From NCBI RefSeq assembly GCF_027941775.1, contig NZ_CP115917.1, positions 2,213,001-2,277,000 on the forward strand: 64,000 nucleotides of DNA, in the 5' to 3' direction. Each line of letters starts with the position of its first letter. The first letter of the stretch is position 1. The notes beneath the pieces are model-generated. The model saw only the letters and a list, made by a program, of their open reading frames with translations, did no database searches and was not told where the DNA came from. The position numbers and the translations under genes are program-made. Below are positions 59,659 through 64,000 of this stretch, one piece after another. The DNA is from Tenacibaculum pacificus (GTDB lineage: Bacteria > Bacteroidota > Bacteroidia > Flavobacteriales > Flavobacteriaceae).

Positions 59659-61677
59659 ATGAATCCTTTATTACAAGATTTTAAAACACCTCCTTTTTCT
59701 CAAATAGAAGAAAAACACTATAAACCAGCTATTGAAAAAGCAATCGAATTAGCAAAAGAAGAAATTAACACAATTGTTAAAAATTCTGATGTTCCATCAT
59801 TTGAAAATACAACTGTTACTTTAGATTTTGCTGGGGAAAAATTAAATAAAATTACATCAATTTTTTTCAATTTAAATTCTGCTGAAACTAATGATGAAAT
59901 TCAAAAAATAGCAAAAGAGCTTTCTCCTTTATTAAGTGAGTTCAGAAATGATATTACTTTAAATCAAGCTCTTTTTAATAGAGTAAAAAGTGTTTATCAA
60001 ACTAAAGATTCTTTAAATTTAACACCAGAACAAAATACTTTATTAGATAAACAATACAAGAGTTTTGCTAGAAATGGAGCTAATTTAAACGATGCTGATA
60101 AAACAGAATTGCGTAAAATTGATGCAGAATTATCGAAGCTTTCGTTACAATTTGGTGAAAATGTTTTAGCAGAAACCAATGCTTTTGAAATGCATTTAAT
60201 TGATGAAAATGATTTATCAGGATTACCAGAAAGTGTAAAAGAAGCAGCTGCAGAAATTGCAAAATCAAAAGAAAAAGAAGGTTGGATTTTCACATTAGAT
60301 TATCCAAGTTATATTCCTTTTATGACTTATGCTGATAACCGAGAATTACGTAAAAAATTCGCTATTTCAGCTGGTAAAAAAGCATTTCAAGACAACAAAT
60401 ATAACAATGAACAAGTCGTTTTAGACATTGTAAATCTTCGTTATAAAAGAGCTAATTTATTAGGTTATAAAACCCATGCTCATTTTGTTTTAGAAGAAAG
60501 AATGGCGGAAAATCCTGAAAAAGTTTTATCATTTTCTAACGATTTATTGAAAAAAGCAAAACCTGCTGCAAAACGTGAATTTGATAATTTAGAAGCCTAT
60601 GCTAAAAAATTAGACGATATCGATGAGCTTCAAAAATGGGATGGCGCTTATTATTCTGAAAAATTAAAGAAAGAACTTTTTTCTTTAGACCAAGAATTAT
60701 TGAAGCCATATTTTAAATTAGAAAATGTAATTGATGGTGCTTTTGAAATCGCCAATAAATTATTCGATTTAAAATTTGAAGAAATTACTACTATCGATAA
60801 ATATCGTGAAGATGTAAAAACATACAATGTTACCGATGCAAACGGAAATTTTGTATCGCATTTTTATGCTGATTTTCACCCAAGAAAAGGAAAAAGAAAT
60901 GGTGCTTGGATGACTTCATATAAATCACAACAAATTAAAAATGATATTAACGAGCGTCCGCAAGTTTCTATTGTTTGTAATTTTACCAAACCAACCGAAA
61001 CAAAACCTTCTTTATTAACTTTTAACGAAGTTACTACCCTATTCCATGAATTTGGGCACGCGCTTCACGGAATGTTAGCAAATACAACTTATACAAGCTT
61101 ATCAGGAACTTCGGTTTCTTGGGATTTTGTAGAGTTGCCAAGTCAGGTTTTAGAAAATTGGTGTTACGAAAAAGAAGCTTTAGAATTATTTGCAAAACAT
61201 TATGAAACTGGGGAAACAATCCCAATGGAATATGTTGAGAAAATTAAAGAATCGGCTAGTTTTCACGAAGGAATGCAAACTTTACGTCAGTTAAGTTTTG
61301 GATTATTAGACATGCAATGGCACGGTAACAAATCACCAGAAACAATTAAATCGGTTAAAGAATTTGAAAATAATGCTTTTGCTGGTACTAAATTATATCC
61401 TGAAGTTGCCGAAAATTGTATGAGTACAGCTTTTTCTCATATTTTTCAAGGAGGATATTCTGCTGGATATTATTCGTATAAATGGGCAGAAGTTTTAGAT
61501 GCTGATGCTTTTGAATATTTCTTAGAAAAAGGAATTTTCAACAAAGAAGTTGCTAATAAATTTAAGGAAAATATACTTTCAAAAGGAGGAACAGAAAAAC
61601 CAATGGAATTATACAAACGCTTCCGAGGAAAAGAACCAAAACCAGATGCACTTTTAAAACGTGCTGGATTACTATAA
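59659..61677 (+). CDS. dcp: M3 family metallopeptidase (Dcp/oligopeptidase-like)
   Basis: A 672-residue M3 peptidase without a signal peptide: MNPLLQDFKTPPFSQIEEKHYKPAIEKAIE is the typical N-terminal start. The zinc motif is TLFHEFGHALHGM (His 463, Glu 464, His 467), with the third ligand in SWDFVELPSQVLENW. FSHIFQGGYSAGYYSYKWAEVLDADAFE lies near the C-terminus. It cleaves dipeptides or short peptides in the cytoplasm. Its length is normal for the family. Confidence 0.95.
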   Translation: MNPLLQDFKTPPFSQIEEKHYKPAIEKAIELAKEEINTIVKNSDVPSFENTTVTLDFAGEKLNKITSIFFNLNSAETNDEIQKIAKELSPLLSEFRNDITLNQALFNRVKSVYQTKDSLNLTPEQNTLLDKQYKSFARNGANLNDADKTELRKIDAELSKLSLQFGENVLAETNAFEMHLIDENDLSGLPESVKEAAAEIAKSKEKEGWIFTLDYPSYIPFMTYADNRELRKKFAISAGKKAFQDNKYNNEQVVLDIVNLRYKRANLLGYKTHAHFVLEERMAENPEKVLSFSNDLLKKAKPAAKREFDNLEAYAKKLDDIDELQKWDGAYYSEKLKKELFSLDQELLKPYFKLENVIDGAFEIANKLFDLKFEEITTIDKYREDVKTYNVTDANGNFVSHFYADFHPRKGKRNGAWMTSYKSQQIKNDINERPQVSIVCNFTKPTETKPSLLTFNEVTTLFHEFGHALHGMLANTTYTSLSGTSVSWDFVELPSQVLENWCYEKEALELFAKHYETGETIPMEYVEKIKESASFHEGMQTLRQLSFGLLDMQWHGNKSPETIKSVKEFENNAFAGTKLYPEVAENCMSTAFSHIFQGGYSAGYYSYKWAEVLDADAFEYFLEKGIFNKEVANKFKENILSKGGTEKPMELYKRFRGKEPKPDALLKRAGLL

Positions 61678-61684
61678 ATTTTTA

Positions 61685-61718
61685 AAAAGCCTTTCGAATT
61701 AAATCGAAAGGCTTTTTT
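61685..61718 (+). terminator. Terminator after the M3 peptidase gene
   Basis: AAAAAGCCTTTCGA and TCGAAAGGCTTTTTT form a perfect stem with T run. Confidence 0.92.
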
Positions 61719-61759
61719 TATGATTTATCTAAATAAAAAATGTATTTTCGAGAAAAACA

Positions 61760-62980
61760 TTGAAAAAACAAGTACTAATTTTACTTTTTTTTATTTTTGG
61801 AACTATTCATTTACAAGCACAATTTTACATTAAAGGAAAAGTTTTTTCTATCGAAAATAAACCTTTAGATGGTGCTTCAGTTTACTTAAACAACACTACT
61901 ATTGGAACAATCACAAATAAAAAAGGTGAATTTCAATTAAAAATTGATGATGGTAATTACAATTTAATTGTTTCTTATTTAGGCTATAAAACCGAAACAC
62001 TTCTAATTGAATCCACTTCTAATATTAACTTTTTAACTTTTAACTTACTTCCTGAAGCTAATATTCTAGATGAAGTTGTTCTTCAAAAAACAATATATGA
62101 TGCCGACTGGAAATACAATTTATCACGATTTAAACAAGCTTTCTTAGGCAGAAGTAAATTAGCTAAAGATTGTAAAATTTTAAATGAAAAGGATTTGCAT
62201 TTCACATATAGTCCTAAAACAAATACCCTAACGGCCACAGCTAAAAAACCTCTAAAAATAAAACACAACGGATTAGGTTATCTAATAAACTATGATTTAG
62301 TTGATTTTACACTAAAAGGACAACAATTATTTTTTAGCGGATATGCACAATATAAAAGCCTTAGAAAAACTACTCGTAAAAAATGGAAAAAAAACAGATT
62401 AGAAGCTTATAATGGTTCTCAAATGCACTTTTTAAGAAGCTTAATTTCTAAAGAAATAAAAAAAGAAGGATTCGTTATAAATCAATTCAAACGAATTTCA
62501 AACCCTGAAAGGCCTTCTGAACAAGAAATTAAAAGGGCAAGAGAACTCGTTTTATTATATAACAACAAAATAGATTACTCTAAAAAAATTACTGAAATTA
62601 AAACTCCTTTAGACAATGCTTTATCAATCTTACAAAAATCAAAGCTTCCTAAATATCATGATTATTTGTACAAAAAAAATATTCCTTACAAAGATATTCT
62701 TTCAATAAAAAAAGATGATGTTTTTTTAAATTTCGAAAATTACTTAATGGTTATTTATACCAAAGAACCCGAAGAACATAATTACCTACTAGGTATGTTT
62801 GGTAAACTTAAAAAAGCATCAGGTGTACAAACTTCAAATATTGTATTATTAAATAGTAAGGCTTTAATTGATAATACAGGAATACTTGTAAACCCTAATG
62901 CTATTTTTAATGAAGGTTATTGGGCTTTTGAAGCTTTTTCAAATATGTTACCTTTAAATTATCAACGCTCAAAGAATTAA
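61760..62980 (+). CDS. Exported protein with a carboxypeptidase regulatory-like domain
   Basis: A 406-residue protein starting with TTG 61760 (MKKQVLILLFFIFGTIHLQAQ, signal peptide). Residues 25-110 form the CarboxypepD_reg-like/CNA-B-type sandwich: IKGKVFSIENKPLDGASVYLNNTTIGTITNKKGEFQLKIDDGNYNLIVSYLGYKT. This is followed by the usual IxLxFxL-type linker and a helical-beta region without recognisable motifs. No TonB box or barrel follows, unlike SusC-type proteins with this domain. The gene overlaps the convergent glycosyltransferase by 4 bases. Confidence 0.82.
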   Translation: MKKQVLILLFFIFGTIHLQAQFYIKGKVFSIENKPLDGASVYLNNTTIGTITNKKGEFQLKIDDGNYNLIVSYLGYKTETLLIESTSNINFLTFNLLPEANILDEVVLQKTIYDADWKYNLSRFKQAFLGRSKLAKDCKILNEKDLHFTYSPKTNTLTATAKKPLKIKHNGLGYLINYDLVDFTLKGQQLFFSGYAQYKSLRKTTRKKWKKNRLEAYNGSQMHFLRSLISKEIKKEGFVINQFKRISNPERPSEQEIKRARELVLLYNNKIDYSKKITEIKTPLDNALSILQKSKLPKYHDYLYKKNIPYKDILSIKKDDVFLNFENYLMVIYTKEPEEHNYLLGMFGKLKKASGVQTSNIVLLNSKALIDNTGILVNPNAIFNEGYWAFEAFSNMLPLNYQRSKN

Positions 62981-64000
62981 ACTTTATTCTTAGCTTCAAT
63001 CCACTTGCTCATATATTTTGTAGCTTGTAATGTTTGATGCTGTAATAAACTTCCAAGGAAATTTTTTGTTCGATGTTCGTCTAAGTTTTCTTCGATTTTT
63101 TTAGCTGATTTATAAAAAGAACTTCAATTTTTTCTTTATCATAAATAGTATTGATGATTTCTATACCGTTTTTTTGTGATGCTTTCCAAAGGTTTTCATC
63201 TGAATAAATCGCTATTGCTTTCTTAGCAAATTCATTAAAATCATCTTCAATAAAACCATTCCACTGAAAATCATCGTGCATTCCCTCTGCTCCAATATTT
63301 GTTGTAATACTTGGTGTTCCACAAATCATTGCTTCGGTTAATTTTCCTTTTATTCCTGCTCCAAAACGTATTGGAGCTAAAACAACTTTTGCATTTTTTA
63401 CAACTTCCATCGCATCCGTAGAAAAACCTTTTACTAAGAATCCATCTTTTTTATTATGTAATTGATTTATTTGTTGCGTTGCATACGCTCCATAAATATG
63501 AATTTCGGCTTTTGGAATTTGTTTTCGAATCAATTGCCAAACTTCATTTTTTAATTGTAAAACAGCATCAACATTTGGAGCGTGAAAAAAGTTCCCGATA
63601 AATATAAAATGTACTCGCTCATCAAAAGGTTTCCAATTATTGATGACTTTCTCATCGAGTTTATCTAATAGAAAAGGCAAATGATACAGTAAATTTTCAT
63701 CGATTTTAAAAACATCTTGAAGCAATTTCATTTCATAAGTTGAAATAATCAAACTCAAATCACATCTTAAAATTGAGGCTATTTCTCGTTTTGCATCTGT
63801 AGATTTTAATAAAGCATCCGTAGAAAAATTTTGTCCTTTTTTTAATTGCTGATGACGAGTTTTACGTAAAAAATGTAAATCTTCAGTATCTAAAATACGT
63901 AGTGCATTTGGGCAGTTTTCGGCAACTCGCCAACCAAATTGTTCTTCCATCATAAAACGGTCAAACAATACAATAGTAGGATTTAGATTTTTGATAAAAT
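62977..64000 (-). pseudogene. Glycosyltransferase (GT4-like), frameshifted at the 3' end and cut by the window edge
   Basis: The frame is open to the right edge of the window (FIKNLNPTIVLFDRF precedes MMEEQ), so the 5' end is missing. Visible are ILDTEDLHFLRKTRH, FIGNFFHAPNVDAVL, IYGAYATQQI, GFLVKGFSTDAMEVVKNAKVVLAPIRFGAGIKGKLTEAM, and CGTPSITTNIGAEGM, the donor-binding E-A-M-x-x-G-x-P block of GT4-type enzymes. The frame stops at 63081 after LKKSKKT, but one extra T in the seven-T run at 63096-63102 would continue it as KIEENLDEHRTKNFL... to a stop at 62977. About 40 C-terminal residues are therefore lost as written. Confidence 0.82.

Noticed and set aside
1..64000. CRISPR arrays, insertion sequences or prophage
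   Set aside because: No regularly spaced repeats, transposase, integrase or phage structural genes were found; only the 96-bp repeat and the tRNA unit recur.

Overview
The window is AT-rich DNA (by eye roughly 30% G+C) from a member of the Flavobacteriaceae, probably a marine Tenacibaculum/Polaribacter-like bacterium. The genus cannot be fixed from sequence reading alone. Supporting signs are promoters of the Bacteroidetes type (TTTG about 19-21 bases before TAnnTTTG), the near absence of Shine-Dalgarno sequences, a PafA-type phosphatase, a DUF4870-PadR-PspC operon, a head GIN domain protein, a DUF3127 protein, YgiQ, and a separately encoded pyruvate dehydrogenase E1-alpha/E2 pair. No phage, insertion sequence or CRISPR array was seen; most of the window is ordinary chromosomal housekeeping DNA.

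Layout. 0-4.6 kb: 3' part of a TPR protein, a frameshifted beta-barrel protein, an FKBP isomerase lipoprotein, then a 34-residue cysteine-rich micropeptide followed by a SigZ-type sigma factor with its own cysteine-rich tail. 4.6-11.3 kb: tRNA genes (Tyr, Lys; Arg-Pro-Ser), MlaE/MlaF lipid transport genes, frameshifted pafA, a Pmp3/YqaE peptide, and PgpH. 11.4-20.1 kb: thiolase, NlpC/P60 hydrolase, a TPR protein behind gyrA, clpC. 20-31 kb: thioredoxin-like lipoprotein, DUF4442, the DUF4870-PadR-PspC operon, a three-gene set with a GCS2 ligase, an ATP-grasp-like protein and DUF445, then a VanX-type dipeptidase. 31-36 kb: pdhA-pdhC, DinB, a frameshifted Crp/Fnr regulator, aroC. 36.4-36.8 kb: a tandemly duplicated tRNA-Ser(UGA) transcription unit. 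37-49 kb: membrane and secreted proteins, YgiQ, three exported peptidases or hydrolases, aat. 49.7-59 kb: FAD-dependent oxidoreductase, membrane protein, NYN-LOTUS protein, DUF3127, flavin reductase, histidine kinase, HIT, greA, purKE. 59-64 kb: yoeB/yefM, an M3 peptidase, a carboxypeptidase-regulatory-like protein and a glycosyltransferase that runs off the window.

Points of most interest: (1) the cysteine-rich micropeptide beside SigZ with a stem-loop between them; (2) the GCS2/ATP-grasp-like/DUF445 set behind a strong leader hairpin; (3) a 96-bp structured intergenic repeat present twice in opposite orientation; (4) four genes broken by single-base frameshifts, two of them in seven-A tracts; (5) several genes whose -7 promoter box ends only 4 bases before the start codon, predicting leaderless mRNAs; (6) an exported metalloprotease with REXXH instead of HEXXH; (7) paired AGTACT palindromes 12 bp apart at the yefM promoter. 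All functional statements rest on motif recognition; no database search was possible.
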